Part shown: positions 26,888-35,928 of the stretch, piece after piece
Layout: each line of letters opens with the position of its first letter
How positions within the stretch are numbered: the first letter of the stretch is position 1
NCBI RefSeq assembly: GCF_000971985.1
Contig: NZ_LAQQ01000002.1
Coordinates: 496,001 to 560,000 of the forward strand
Direction: 5' to 3'
Length of the DNA: 64,000 nucleotides
From: Paenibacillus dauci
GTDB lineage: Bacteria; Bacillota; Bacilli; Paenibacillales; Paenibacillaceae
Made by a program: the position numbers and the translations under genes
The notes under the pieces: model-generated
Told to the model about the DNA's origin: nothing
Database searches by the model: none
The model's input: the letters and a program-made list of their open reading frames with translations, nothing else

Positions 26888-29356
26888 TTAGTGGCCTGCC
26901 GGTGACGATCCGCTCAGCGCTGCCGCTCCATTCAGGTCTTCAAAGTTTTTACGCAGGCTGTCGTTATCGATAATTTTTTTCCATGGATCGGTTGTATAGC
27001 TCAGTGTCTCTTCCAGGCGGCTGACCAGTTCCTGGCGAACCGCTTCATCCGCGAGCTTCTCCTTGATCGGCTCCAGACCGACCCGCTCGACCCAGGCTGC
27101 CGTACGCTCATTCCAGCGGGCACTTTCGCGATAATACTGGAGAAAGGCAGAGCTCCATTCCATAACTTCATCTTCCGTCTTCACGGTGCAGAGCAGCTCG
27201 CCGGCACGAATCTTCACGCCGCCGTTACCGCCTACATACAGCTCCCATGCGCCATCCAGAGCGACGATCCCCACATCCTTGATACCGGATTCGGCACAGT
27301 TGCGTGGACAGCCGGAGACTGCCAGCTTGACCTTGGCCGGTGCATCCATGCGCTCGAATGCTTTTTCCAGCTTGATGCCCATACCCATTGCATCCTTGGT
27401 ACCGAACCGGCAGAAGGTATCTCCGACGCAGGTTTTGACCGTACGCAGTGTTTTACCGTAGGCATGACCGGATGGCATATCCAGCTCTTCCCAGATCTTC
27501 GGCAGGTCTTCTTTTTGAATACCCAGCAGATCGAGCCGTTGTCCACCGGTGAATTTGACCAGCGGCACATTGTATTTTTCTGCGACAGCAGCGATTTTCA
27601 TCAGATCGGCAGGTGAAGTCACGCCGCCATAGATGCGGGGCACGACCGAGTAGGTTCCGTCTTTCTGGATATTGGCATGATAGCGTTCGTTGGTGAAGCG
27701 GGATTCTTTTTCATCCTCATATTCACCCGGCCACAGCATTCCCAGATAGTAGTTGAGGGCCGGGCGGCATTTGGAACAGCCTTCCGGCTCGGACCAGTCC
27801 AGCACATTCATGACTTCCTTGACTGTTTTGAGTCCCATGCGCTGAATTTCGGAGACAATTTCGTCCCGATCGAGTGAGGTACAGCCGCAGATGCCCTCTT
27901 TGACAGCAGCACCGGCATTTTCTCCGGCGTACAGCTGCAGCAGTCCCTCAACGAGCGGGGCACAGCCGCCGCAGGAAGCCGAAGCTTTGGTACAGGCTTT
28001 GAGCGACTTCATACTGGTACATCCTTTGTTCTGTACCGCATCGGCTACTGTGGCTTTGCTGACGCCGTTACAGCCGCAGATGATCTCATCATCCGGCATT
28101 GCTTCGAGGCGTTGCAGTGGCGATACTGCTGATGCGCCAGCGGCAGGTTGCCCGGTCAGCAGTTCCTTTTCCCTGCCGCTGACAGATTCACCGCTTTTGA
28201 TCAGAGAGAAGAGAGAGGCACCGTCGGAAGTGTCTCCGAACAGTACGGCGCCGATCAATCGGCCATCCCGCATCACGAGCTTTTTGTAAATGCCATCGAT
28301 ATCATCCTGTATTCGCAGGGAGCGTGTCTCGGGTGTATCCTGGAATTCGCCGGCAGAGAATACATCTACACCGGATACCTTGAGCTTGGTGGAAGTCACC
28401 GAGCCTTCATAAGGAAGAGTCTCTACGCCGGCAAGCCGCTTGGCGAGTACGGTTCCCTGTTCATACAGCGGGGCCACCAGTCCATAGCCGATGCCGCGGT
28501 GTTCGGCGCATTCGCCGACGGCGGAGATTCCCGGTACGCTGGTACGCATATAATCATCTACAATAATACCGCGTCCGATCTTCAGTCCGGCAGATTGCGC
28601 CAGCTGAATATTGGGACGTATACCCACAGCCATAACGACCAGATCGGCTTCCAGTGATGTGCCATCGGTGAATCGCAGTCCCTGTACCCGGCGTTTGCCG
28701 GTGAGTTCGACGGTACGCTTTTGCAGCAGGAACTTCATACCCTGCGCTTCCAGCTCCTGCTGCAGCATCAGTCCAGCCGGACGATCGAGCTGCCGATCCA
28801 TCAGATGTTCATTGATATGAATAACTGTGACATCCATACCCAGATTGAGCAGACCGCGAGCTGCTTCCAACCCGAGCAGACCGCCGCCAATGACGGCAGC
28901 CTTTTGGTGGGTACGGGCTGTCTCCATCATCGTCTCGCAATCTCTAATATCCCGGAAGCCGATTACGCCGTCTTTGTCCGAACCCGGCAGCGGCGGGATA
29001 AAGGCGCTGGAGCCTGTAGCCAGAATCAGTTCATCATATTCGGCTGTAATGCCTTGGGAGGATACTACCCGGCGGGCTGCCGGATCGATTCGTACAATCG
29101 GGTCACCGGTATGCAGCGTAATCGCATTGTCGGTATACCAGTCCAGCTGATTAATGATGATATCGTTCATATCCGCTCCGCCTGCAAGCACGGAGGACAG
29201 TAGAATACGATTATAGTTAGGATGCGGTTCTGCACCGAAAATGGTAATTTCATAAGTTTGCGGAGCCAGTTTGAGCAGATGTTCCAGCATGCGTACACCG
29301 GCCATTCCATTGCCTGCCAGTACCAGTTTTTTGATCGGTTGGTTCGTCTCTCTCAT
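26888..29356 (-). CDS. nirB: nitrite reductase (NADH) large subunit
   Basis: The protein has 822 residues. An N-terminal FAD/NAD oxidoreductase part (LAGNGMAG at 13-20, IGGGLLGLEA at 156-165, about 1-400) is followed by two BFD-type 2Fe-2S segments (ICGCNG..CGGC, about 425-475; GICGCTS..CSKC, about 488-540). Sulfite/nitrite reductase domains follow, with the siroheme-4Fe-4S cysteines C643, C649, C683 and C687 (TCVGDTFC, SGCPRNC). It reduces nitrite to ammonium with NADH. The ATG at 29356 was chosen because GGAGGGAGA precedes it. The leader of about 215 bases carries the ANTAR target and terminator described separately. Confidence 0.95.
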   Translation of the reverse strand: MRETNQPIKKLVLAGNGMAGVRMLEHLLKLAPQTYEITIFGAEPHPNYNRILLSSVLAGGADMNDIIINQLDWYTDNAITLHTGDPIVRIDPAARRVVSSQGITAEYDELILATGSSAFIPPLPGSDKDGVIGFRDIRDCETMMETARTHQKAAVIGGGLLGLEAARGLLNLGMDVTVIHINEHLMDRQLDRPAGLMLQQELEAQGMKFLLQKRTVELTGKRRVQGLRFTDGTSLEADLVVMAVGIRPNIQLAQSAGLKIGRGIIVDDYMRTSVPGISAVGECAEHRGIGYGLVAPLYEQGTVLAKRLAGVETLPYEGSVTSTKLKVSGVDVFSAGEFQDTPETRSLRIQDDIDGIYKKLVMRDGRLIGAVLFGDTSDGASLFSLIKSGESVSGREKELLTGQPAAGASAVSPLQRLEAMPDDEIICGCNGVSKATVADAVQNKGCTSMKSLKACTKASASCGGCAPLVEGLLQLYAGENAGAAVKEGICGCTSLDRDEIVSEIQRMGLKTVKEVMNVLDWSEPEGCSKCRPALNYYLGMLWPGEYEDEKESRFTNERYHANIQKDGTYSVVPRIYGGVTSPADLMKIAAVAEKYNVPLVKFTGGQRLDLLGIQKEDLPKIWEELDMPSGHAYGKTLRTVKTCVGDTFCRFGTKDAMGMGIKLEKAFERMDAPAKVKLAVSGCPRNCAESGIKDVGIVALDGAWELYVGGNGGVKIRAGELLCTVKTEDEVMEWSSAFLQYYRESARWNERTAAWVERVGLEPIKEKLADEAVRQELVSRLEETLSYTTDPWKKIIDNDSLRKNFEDLNGAAALSGSSPAGH

Positions 29357-29449
29357 GCGAATCTCTCCCTCCAGGTATTCCATTCATCTCTTTTCTGTGG
29401 CTAAGCGACTGCGTGCTGACTGAACGGACGACAGATCATAAAATCGGTA

Positions 29450-29525
29450 AAAATAAAAAGCCTGTTCGGTTATACGGCAGGCAGGCGCAGATATGGCGCA
29501 GCATGCAGTATAACGGAACAGGCTT
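29450..29525 (-). terminator. conditional terminator in the nirB leader
   Basis: On the minus strand a 17-base-pair stem with one mismatch (29509-29525 with 29458-29474, core AAGCCTGTTC/GAACAGGCTT) is followed by TTTTTATTTTTA. It lies between the nirB promoter and the nirB ATG. Its ascending arm (to 29515) is shared with the second ANTAR-type hairpin, so the two folds exclude each other. Confidence 0.85.
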
Positions 29526-29558
29526 CATTGCCGTCCTATCAGATACATCGTTGTATCC
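29515..29558 (-). promoter_or_regulatory. two-hexaloop ANTAR RNA target (antiterminator) in the nirB leader
   Basis: Hairpin 1 (29541-29558): stem GGATAC/GTATCT closes the hexaloop AACGAU. Hairpin 2 (29515-29536): GGC/GCC, with a lower GGAC/GUUCC helix containing bulges, closes the hexaloop AAUGAA. The linker is four bases. Both loops have A at position 1 and G at position 4, the signature of ANTAR protein targets. Hairpin 2 uses the ascending arm of the downstream terminator. Binding of the divergently encoded ANTAR protein would stabilise hairpin 2 and allow read-through into nirB. The structure is seen by eye; function is inferred from the established NasR/NasT/EutV mechanism. Confidence 0.85.
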
Positions 29559-29578
29559 TCTCGTTTACTTATGCGCTA

Positions 29579-29607
29579 ACTATAAGACATGTATAACTAT
29601 GTGTCAA
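29579..29607 (-). promoter_or_regulatory. sigma-A promoter of nirBD-cobA
   Basis: Reading the minus strand, TTGACA (29607-29602), 17 bases, then TATAGT (29584-29579). The predicted start near 29572 places both ANTAR hairpins and the terminator inside the leader RNA. Confidence 0.85.
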
Positions 29608-29787
29608 TATAAATAACATAAAAATTTTATTTGAAATTAGAAGTTAATTATGTTTACATGAAAAATAGAAAATGATTTATTTCATTTCGTTTCAAACGAT
29701 AATTTATCCATATAAAAGCTTATTCTTCAATAACATGTAACCTTTTCTGCTGTATAGATAGACTGGACAGGAGGGAGTATCTGTATA

Positions 29788-30387
29788 ATGCGTTCCTTAC
29801 TCGTTATTCGAATGGAAAATATCATAAGTGATCCGAATCAGGCGGCATCGGGCCTATTTCCCGAGATGATGCTGGAAGAGAACGGTTATCAGGTACAGGT
29901 CGCAGATGGAGACAGCTCTGTCCGTGTACTCCGACTGCTCGGTGAAGCCGATGCGGCGGTACTGGATCTTCCGATTGAGGAGATCCCCGAATGGGAAAAG
30001 CTGCTGTCGCAATCCCGGCCGATCCCATTATTGTGGTGGTGCAGTCAGCAGACCGCTTCATCATCTGCAGAAGCCTGCGAGACCGAGATTGCGATTGATG
30101 GCATTCTGACTCCCTCGATGCGTGACCGTGAGTTGCATTGGGCCCTGCATTTTGCAGCCAAGCAGTGCATGGAGCGTCAGCAGTGGGCAAGTGAGCGCAA
30201 GCAGCTCCAATCCCGGCTGGAAGAACGCAAGTGGATTGATATGGCCAAAGGTATCCTCGCAGACATGAAAAACATTTCCGAAGCAGAAGCCTATGATCTG
30301 CTACGCAAAAAAGCAATGAACGAACGCAAACGTATGGTCGACGTGGCAACAGCGATTGTCAAAGCCCATCAGCTGCTGCAATCGTAA
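29788..30387 (+). CDS. ANTAR-domain response regulator (NasT-like antiterminator)
   Basis: The protein has 199 residues. The first ~125 resemble a degenerate receiver: VLDLPIEE may hold a phosphoacceptor-like Asp, but the N-terminal acidic pair is missing (VIRMENI). A coiled-coil helix follows (ERQQWASERKQLQSRLEER), then a C-terminal ANTAR three-helix RNA-binding domain (MAKGILADMKNISEAEAYDL..MNERKRMVDVATAIV). ANTAR proteins bind paired hexaloop hairpins and prevent termination. The gene is divergent from nirB, whose leader contains such a target. No NasS-type sensor is adjacent. AGGAGGGAG precedes the ATG. The TrpD-like gene follows after 20 bases. Confidence 0.9.
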   Translation: MRSLLVIRMENIISDPNQAASGLFPEMMLEENGYQVQVADGDSSVRVLRLLGEADAAVLDLPIEEIPEWEKLLSQSRPIPLLWWCSQQTASSSAEACETEIAIDGILTPSMRDRELHWALHFAAKQCMERQQWASERKQLQSRLEERKWIDMAKGILADMKNISEAEAYDLLRKKAMNERKRMVDVATAIVKAHQLLQS

Positions 30388-30407
30388 AGCAAGAGGAGGA
30401 ATCTGAC

Positions 30408-31472
30408 ATGAACATGACCGAGATACTCAAGGAAGTCGGGCGCGGCAAGCGCGGTTCCCGTGATCTGAATTACGAAGAGTCGCTGCATGTTGCCAGTATG
30501 ATAATGAACAGACAGGCCTCCGATGTACAGATCGGTGCCTTCTTTATGGCAGAACGCATGAAAATGGAAAATGTCGACGAATTGCAGGCTTTTGTGGATG
30601 TATGCCGTCAGCTGTCCAGACGCACCCCTCTTCGCAGAGGCGGTCTGGATTGCGCAGGACCATATGATGGACGACTCAAATCCTTTATTGCCGGATTTGC
30701 TACGTCATTTGTATTGGCAGCGGCAGGGGTGCCGGTTACGCTGCATGGCAGTGAGCCGCTGCCGCCCAAATGGGGAGTCACTCTGCCGGTACTGCTGCGC
30801 GAGATGGGCGTCGATACCGATCAACTTACCCGTGATCAGGCGCTGCATGCGGCTTGTGAGACCGGGTTGTTATTTGTTGCAGCGGAGCAGTGGTGTCCGC
30901 CGCTTGGCGATCTGCGGGTGCTGCGCGAAGAGATCGGCGTGCGTACCGTGCTCAATACGGCAGAGAAATTGATGAATTACAGTCAAGCGCCTTATCTGGT
31001 TTATGGCGTTTTTCATAATACTTTTTTTGAGCGGATGTCCAAGCTGCTGCTACGCCTGGATTATGAACGGGCTTTTATCGTCCAGGGTCCGGAAGGATCG
31101 GAGGATCTGTTTATTGATCGTCCAACTCGTACGTACCGGGTGGAGAATGGGGAAGCCCAACTAGAGATTATTGATCCGGAAGCTTACTTTCTCGATATGT
31201 CGGTACCGGAGATGAACTGGACGGCAGCGGAGCAGATCAGGGTGACCGAGCAGGTGCTGACCGGCACGGCCGATCGGGCCTTTATTCACCAGGTGCTGCT
31301 GAACAGCGCTTACCGCCTCTATCTGGCTAGCCGGGCCGATTCGATCGAGCAGGGTGTGTATGATGCCAAAGCCCTGCTAGAGAGCGGGCAGGCCCGTCAG
31401 CTGTATGTGCAGTGGGGAAGTCTGATGCGCGGCGAACAGCCGAATATGCTGCCGACCGGCAGTATCCATTAA
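30408..31472 (+). CDS. TrpD-like glycosyltransferase-fold protein (TrpD2/YbiB-like)
   Basis: A protein of 354 residues with the nucleoside phosphorylase/TrpD fold: N-terminal helical domain MTEILKEVGRGKRGSRDLNYEESLHVASMIM and QIGAFFMAERMK; the TrpD-like stretch KSFIAGFATSFVLAAAGVPVTLHGSEPLPPK; and VRTVLNTAEKLMN (normally RTIFNxxGPL), HxxF near the middle. The canonical KHGN of TrpD reads TLHGSE, so anthranilate chemistry is unlikely. No trp genes are nearby. The E. coli relative YbiB binds nucleic acid. Co-transcription with the ANTAR gene suggests a role in nitrite/nitrate regulation, which is speculation. AAGAGGAGG precedes the ATG. Confidence 0.8.
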   Translation: MNMTEILKEVGRGKRGSRDLNYEESLHVASMIMNRQASDVQIGAFFMAERMKMENVDELQAFVDVCRQLSRRTPLRRGGLDCAGPYDGRLKSFIAGFATSFVLAAAGVPVTLHGSEPLPPKWGVTLPVLLREMGVDTDQLTRDQALHAACETGLLFVAAEQWCPPLGDLRVLREEIGVRTVLNTAEKLMNYSQAPYLVYGVFHNTFFERMSKLLLRLDYERAFIVQGPEGSEDLFIDRPTRTYRVENGEAQLEIIDPEAYFLDMSVPEMNWTAAEQIRVTEQVLTGTADRAFIHQVLLNSAYRLYLASRADSIEQGVYDAKALLESGQARQLYVQWGSLMRGEQPNMLPTGSIH

Positions 31473-31577
31473 GAAATGATACATGTATGGACACGCAGTT
31501 ATACACAGCCTGATGCGATGCAGGGTCAGTACATGGGAATCTCGACAAGTAGGCGCCTTCTAATATTTTCACACGAT

Positions 31578-31626
31578 AAAAACAAAACAGCCGCTTCACC
31601 GAAAACCGGGAAGCGGCTGTTTTGTT
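31578..31626. terminator. bidirectional terminator between convergent genes
   Basis: A 15-base-pair perfect stem (31582-31596 with 31611-31625, core AACAGCCGCTT) with A-rich and T-rich flanks lies between the TrpD-like gene (plus) and the CorC-type gene (minus). Confidence 0.9.
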
Positions 31627-31699
31627 GTATTCTATTCGATACCATCCATACCAACAGGCTACCGATCCTGCGATCAGTTACCAGCTGGTACCATGGTTG

Positions 31700-33040
31700 T
31701 TATTCATTCTCTTCGTTGATCTCGTTTTCGGAAGTCACCGGATGACGAGTGATCTCCAATTTGCGGTAACGACGTACACCACGACGCAGAACACGAATAC
31801 TCAGGTTCTCGAATTCGTACACGGCACCAGCCGGAAGATCCGGACGCTGTCCGTATAACCAGCCGCCGATCGTATCGAGTTCTTCATCGTCCAGCTCGAT
31901 ATTCAGAATATCATTGACCCGGTTGATAAATACTTTACCATCCACAATCAGATGATTCTCGTCAATGCGCTGAATCTCGTCTTCTTCGTCTGCATCGAAT
32001 TCGTCGCGGATCTCGCCGACGATTTCTTCCAGAATATCCTCGATTGTGATCATACCCGATGTTCCGCCGTACTCATCGACCAGAATGGCAATATGCGTAC
32101 CTTCCAGCTGCATCCGTTTCAGCAGATCCTTGACCGGAATGGTCTCAGATACCGACATCACCGGATGGATCAGGGAAGCTACATGCAGATTCGCCTGCTC
32201 TTCGGCAGCGAGGAAGAACTGCTTGGTGTTGATCATACCGACAATATTATCCTTGCTGCCTTCGGCAACCGGGAAACGGGTGTACTGTTCTCTGCGGATA
32301 ATCTCGCGATTCTCTGCAGGCGATTTGTCGGTGAACAGACAGACCATATCGGTACGCGGTACCATCAGTTCCTTGGCAATCATCTCGTCAAAAGCAAAGA
32401 TACGGCTGACATAGCCAAATTCGCTCTGGTTGATCTTGCCGCTCTCATAACTCTCGTTCAGAATGATCTGAAGTTCCTCTTCCGAGTGGGCTTCTTCATT
32501 CTCGCTGGCAGGTTTCAGACCAATCACGCGACATAGAGCATTCGCGGATCCGTTCAGCAGCCAGATGAACGGGTACATGATACGGTTGAAAATAATAATT
32601 GGGCGCGCTGTATACAAGGTGACGAGTTCGGCTTTGCGCAGGGCAACGGTTTTCGGCGTCAATTCACCGACAACCACGTGGAAATAGGTAACCAGAATCA
32701 ATGCAATCGCATACGACAGGATATGTGACAATGCCGCAGGTACATTCAGATCATGGAAGACCGGTTCCAGTACAGCTTCAACCGTTGGCTCCCCGAGCAT
32801 ACCGAGACCGAGTGCAGTGATCGTAATCCCCAGCTGACATGTAGACAGATAGGCATCCAGATTGGAGATTACTTCTCTGGCCGAGCGGGCTTTTTTGTTA
32901 CCCTCGGCCATGAGCTGATCGATCCGGCTCGGACGTACCTTTACAATAGCAAATTCCACTACAACGAAAAACGCCGTGAAAATAATCAAAATAACGAACA
33001 AGGTCAGATTAAGACCTATATTTATACCACCGTCTGACAA
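31700..33040 (-). CDS. CNNM/HlyC-CorC family membrane protein
   Basis: The protein has 446 residues: an N-terminal CNNM (DUF21) membrane domain (about 1-195, starting NLTLFVILIIFTAFFVVVEFAIVKVR), a CBS-domain pair (about 210-340, MVPRTDMVCLF..ILVDEYGGTSGMITIEDILEEIVGEI) and a C-terminal CorC/HlyC domain (about 355-430). Relatives mediate magnesium or other divalent cation efflux. The start is a TTG at 33040 with GGGAGAGA seven to eight bases upstream; a further-upstream in-frame start has no such site. Confidence 0.9.
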   Translation of the reverse strand: MSDGGINIGLNLTLFVILIIFTAFFVVVEFAIVKVRPSRIDQLMAEGNKKARSAREVISNLDAYLSTCQLGITITALGLGMLGEPTVEAVLEPVFHDLNVPAALSHILSYAIALILVTYFHVVVGELTPKTVALRKAELVTLYTARPIIIFNRIMYPFIWLLNGSANALCRVIGLKPASENEEAHSEEELQIILNESYESGKINQSEFGYVSRIFAFDEMIAKELMVPRTDMVCLFTDKSPAENREIIRREQYTRFPVAEGSKDNIVGMINTKQFFLAAEEQANLHVASLIHPVMSVSETIPVKDLLKRMQLEGTHIAILVDEYGGTSGMITIEDILEEIVGEIRDEFDADEEDEIQRIDENHLIVDGKVFINRVNDILNIELDDEELDTIGGWLYGQRPDLPAGAVYEFENLSIRVLRRGVRRYRKLEITRHPVTSENEINEENE

Positions 33041-33136
33041 AAAAATTCTCTCCCTTCGTGCGCTGTGCGCACCGATACAATTTGAGTTAGGATAAGCTGC
33101 CGCCATAGGACGGCTTCGTTATGACCGTATGATTCG

Positions 33137-33478
33137 CTATAAATAGCGCACGGGCACATCATCCATATAATTGGACCGGTACTTGAGCGCAGCCAGAAGC
33201 AGACGCTTAAGCAGAAGGGGTATAGAGGAAAGCAGATGAGTGCGGTCTATTGCTACAATCCGTGTCATACCCGCAAAAAGGGCAGTTAACGACATTAGCG
33301 CCGGCAGATTGGGCAAAGGATTGCCGTCATCTGTATTACAGGCATAACGTGCCGTTCCGAATGACATATTGCACGGATTGATACCGTTTGTTACGGCAAA
33401 GTCATAGTCTGTCTCGTCTGTCGATTGAAACGGCAGACAGAACAGGAGCATGACCAGGCTAAAGAGCAGTGCACTCAT
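33137..33478 (-). CDS. small hypothetical protein with hydrophobic N-terminus
   Basis: A frame of 113 codons beginning MSALLFSLVMLLFCLPFQST, which looks like a signal peptide or membrane anchor, followed by an acidic region with two cysteines (NPCNMSF, YACNTD) and a basic, leucine-rich end. The ATG at 33478 follows GAAGGCGG closely; an earlier in-frame ATG at 33586 has no clear site. No family is recognised. It is 96 bases upstream of the CNNM gene on the same strand. It may be a lineage-specific exported protein or not a gene at all. Confidence 0.4.
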   Translation of the reverse strand: MSALLFSLVMLLFCLPFQSTDETDYDFAVTNGINPCNMSFGTARYACNTDDGNPLPNLPALMSLTALFAGMTRIVAIDRTHLLSSIPLLLKRLLLAALKYRSNYMDDVPVRYL

Positions 33479-33663
33479 CTGCCGCCTTCGTGAAGGTAAA
33501 TTATCCAAGTAGCATCTCCCATTTGTCGGGACGGTTAGACCGTCCATTATCGTAATCTCTATGCCGCTCAGGCACAAAAATGACATTAATTAAAGTTATA
33601 CGTATTCTACAGGATATCGTTTCAAAAACCAATGTTCTTTTTAATCCAATAGACGGTAAAATG

Positions 33664-33702
33664 AAAAATGGCATCGCCGCAAGAGCAGCAGATGCCATTT
33701 TT
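33664..33702 (-). terminator. terminator of uppP
   Basis: A 12-base-pair stem AAAAATGGCATC/GATGCCATTTTT lies 15 bases beyond the uppP stop codon. It is symmetrical and could work in both directions. Confidence 0.85.
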
Positions 33703-33716
33703 AGCAGTCCGGCAAA

Positions 33717-34553
33717 TTATCTTGCCAGCAGGATAAAGAATATAATTGCCAGTACAAAACGATAGACGGCAAATACAGTCAGAGAAAGGCGTTTGAGCAG
33801 GCTCAGGAACGTTTTGATTGCGATCATCGCTACGATAAATGCAGTGATAAATCCGGCAGCGAAGAATCCAAAGTCATCCATGCTCAGGAATTCGGCACTC
33901 TTGTACAGGTCATAGCCTGTAGCACCGAACATGACCGGTACGGAGACAAGGAAGGTAAATTCAGCTGCAGCGACGTGGGATACGCCGAGCAGGATACCAC
34001 CGGAGATCGTCGATCCCGAACGGGAGAAGCCCGGCCACAGTGCCAGACACTGGAACAGACCGATACCAAAAGCCTGCTTGTACGTAATATCATCGACCGT
34101 CATATTGCCGGCACTGCGGCCTTTGCGCCACTCGGCATAGATCATCAGCAGGCCGCCGACCACGAGGCTGTAGACAACCGTCTGCGGGCCGAATAGATAC
34201 TTTTTGATCATATCATGCAGCAGCAGTCCTACTACAACAGCCGGCAGCATGGCTAGTGCGATATGTAAGATATTGAGACGATGGGGAGCACCCGGGCGAT
34301 TGTCCTGTTTGAGACGGCCGCGGAACAGATCGGGAATCGTCATCAGAATATCGATAAATTTGCGCCAGTACAGAACGACAACGGCGAGTACGGCACCAAG
34401 TTGTACGACAATTTCAAATGATTTGACCTGCTCGGAGTTCTCGTCCAGTCCCAGCAGAAAAGCGGTCAGGATCATATGACCTGTACTGGACACGGGAAGG
34501 AACTCGGTGAGTCCTTCAATAATACCCATAATAATGGCTGAAATAATATCCAC
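33717..34553 (-). CDS. uppP: undecaprenyl-diphosphatase (UppP/BacA)
   Basis: A membrane protein of 278 residues with the BacA/UppP motifs: [20 protein letters not shown] at the N-terminus, AVVGLLL, and [29 protein letters not shown] in the centre. It dephosphorylates undecaprenyl pyrophosphate, recycling the carrier for wall synthesis, and confers tolerance to bacitracin. The start is GTG, with AAGGAGG seven bases upstream. It is transcribed alone. Confidence 0.95.
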   Translation of the reverse strand: MDIISAIIMGIIEGLTEFLPVSSTGHMILTAFLLGLDENSEQVKSFEIVVQLGAVLAVVVLYWRKFIDILMTIPDLFRGRLKQDNRPGAPHRLNILHIALAMLPAVVVGLLLHDMIKKYLFGPQTVVYSLVVGGLLMIYAEWRKGRSAGNMTVDDITYKQAFGIGLFQCLALWPGFSRSGSTISGGILLGVSHVAAAEFTFLVSVPVMFGATGYDLYKSAEFLSMDDFGFFAAGFITAFIVAMIAIKTFLSLLKRLSLTVFAVYRFVLAIIFFILLAR

Positions 34554-35020
34554 GAATGGACCTCCTTTGGATGTGTATTTGCATGGATGGCAAATACCTG
34601 GCTTGGTTTACAACAAGATGGATTTTATGGCCAACATGATGTTCGGTTTGCGAAGAGCAAACCACGCTTCTACCATAGTATGAGAAAAAGTAGGTGGCAG
34701 TCAATTTGCCATCTGTCCGTTGACAGACCGGAATTTTGGTCTGCCGGACCGGGTGATGAACTGAAAGCACTAGGACAGGTAAGTTATTCAGCAAAAGGAA
34801 TCGCTTACATTGAATCTGGAGGTTACTTTATAATAGGAATGGGGTCGAAAGCTGTCGATTAATTTATTTGTGACAAAAAGGAATAAATTTCAAAATTCCC
34901 GGCATTGCTTATGAATATACTTCCGTTAATATTAGAAATAGGTGTTTTGATCATTTTGTTGCAGTCGTGTTTACGGATATCTGTTGTGGATATCTTATTA
35001 TCTCAAAGGAGTGATTGGAT
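34554..35020. other. intergenic region between divergent genes
   Basis: It lies between uppP (minus) and the AIM24 gene (plus). A 91-codon frame at 34587-34862 has no ribosome binding site or family resemblance and was not called. Nothing else is recognised. Confidence 0.4.
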
Positions 35021-35788
35021 ATGGCATTTGTAATTAATAATCTGACGGATAACAGCAATACGGTAATCAAGGAAAAGCTCGGTAGCTTTACCGTTCTGGA
35101 ATACATAAAGGATCTGAGTACAACCTCGGTGATGGACGCTACGGCGCAATATTATATGTCCCATAGCAATATGCATCGCAAGCAGCTGATGATCGAACTG
35201 AACAACAGCGAGATTATGATGAAAGCAGGCGCCATGCAGTACACGGTCGGCCGGATGGAGATGACCACAGGGATCAAGGATGCCGGCGGAGCGGTACGAA
35301 GCTTTTTTGGCGGGGCAGCGAGTGGTACAGGAGCGATCAAGCCTCTCTATAAAGGAACAGGGACGATTCTGCTGGAGCCTACATACAAGTATATCTGGCT
35401 GATCGATGTAGATAATGATGAAGTTGTTATTGAAGATGGGCTGTTCCTGGCCTGTGAGACATCCCTGCGAATCGGCGTGACAGCGCGCAGTAATCTGTCC
35501 TCGGCCGTACTCGGCGGAGAAGGGCTGTTCAATATGAGCGCGAGCGGTAAAGGGGTTATCGCACTCGAAGCGCCGATTCCATCCGAAGAGGCCGTTGTCG
35601 TCGAGCTGCAAAATGATGAACTCAAGGTAGATGGCAACTTTGCGATGATGTGGTCAAATTCGCTGAACTTTACGGTAGAGCGCTCCGGCAAGACCCGGCT
35701 TGGTTCAGCTGCGTCCGGTGAAGGACTGGTTAACGTGTATCGCGGGACCGGCATGGTTTGGCTCGCACCGCTGGCAGCTTACAGCTGA
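35021..35788 (+). CDS. AIM24 family protein
   Basis: The protein has 255 residues. It has the repetitive beta-rich AIM24 fold with glycine-rich turns (GAMQYTVGRMEM, GGAVRSFFGG, YKGTGTILLEPTYKYIWLIDV, ASGKGVIALEAP, SGEGLVNVYRGTGMVWLAP). Bacterial members are cytoplasmic or membrane-associated proteins of unknown function. The ATG at 35021 has AAGGAG nine bases upstream. It stands alone before dps. Confidence 0.85.
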   Translation: MAFVINNLTDNSNTVIKEKLGSFTVLEYIKDLSTTSVMDATAQYYMSHSNMHRKQLMIELNNSEIMMKAGAMQYTVGRMEMTTGIKDAGGAVRSFFGGAASGTGAIKPLYKGTGTILLEPTYKYIWLIDVDNDEVVIEDGLFLACETSLRIGVTARSNLSSAVLGGEGLFNMSASGKGVIALEAPIPSEEAVVVELQNDELKVDGNFAMMWSNSLNFTVERSGKTRLGSAASGEGLVNVYRGTGMVWLAPLAAYS

Positions 35789-35884
35789 TTTGTAAGCGGA
35801 CAGATCCTCTTTTCAGAAATAAAAATGAAAATATAAAAAAGCACTAGCCAAATCCAAAATGATCTGTTATTATTAAATCAGGAA

Positions 35885-35899
35885 TTAGAATAAGTCTAA
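35885..35899. promoter_or_regulatory. PerR/Fur-like box upstream of dps
   Basis: TTAGAATAAGTCTAA is a 7-1-7 dyad. By eye it matches 11 of the 14 specified bases of the PerR consensus TTATAATNATTATAA. It lies about 30 bases before the dps ATG. Peroxide-regulated dps/mrgA genes commonly carry PerR boxes; binding here is inference. Confidence 0.55.
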
Positions 35900-35928
35900 A
35901 TTTAAAATAAAGAAAAGAGGAATTAACC

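Noticed and set aside
34587-34862. 91-codon open frame between uppP and the AIM24 gene
   Set aside because: No ribosome site, no family, and no conserved-looking pattern.
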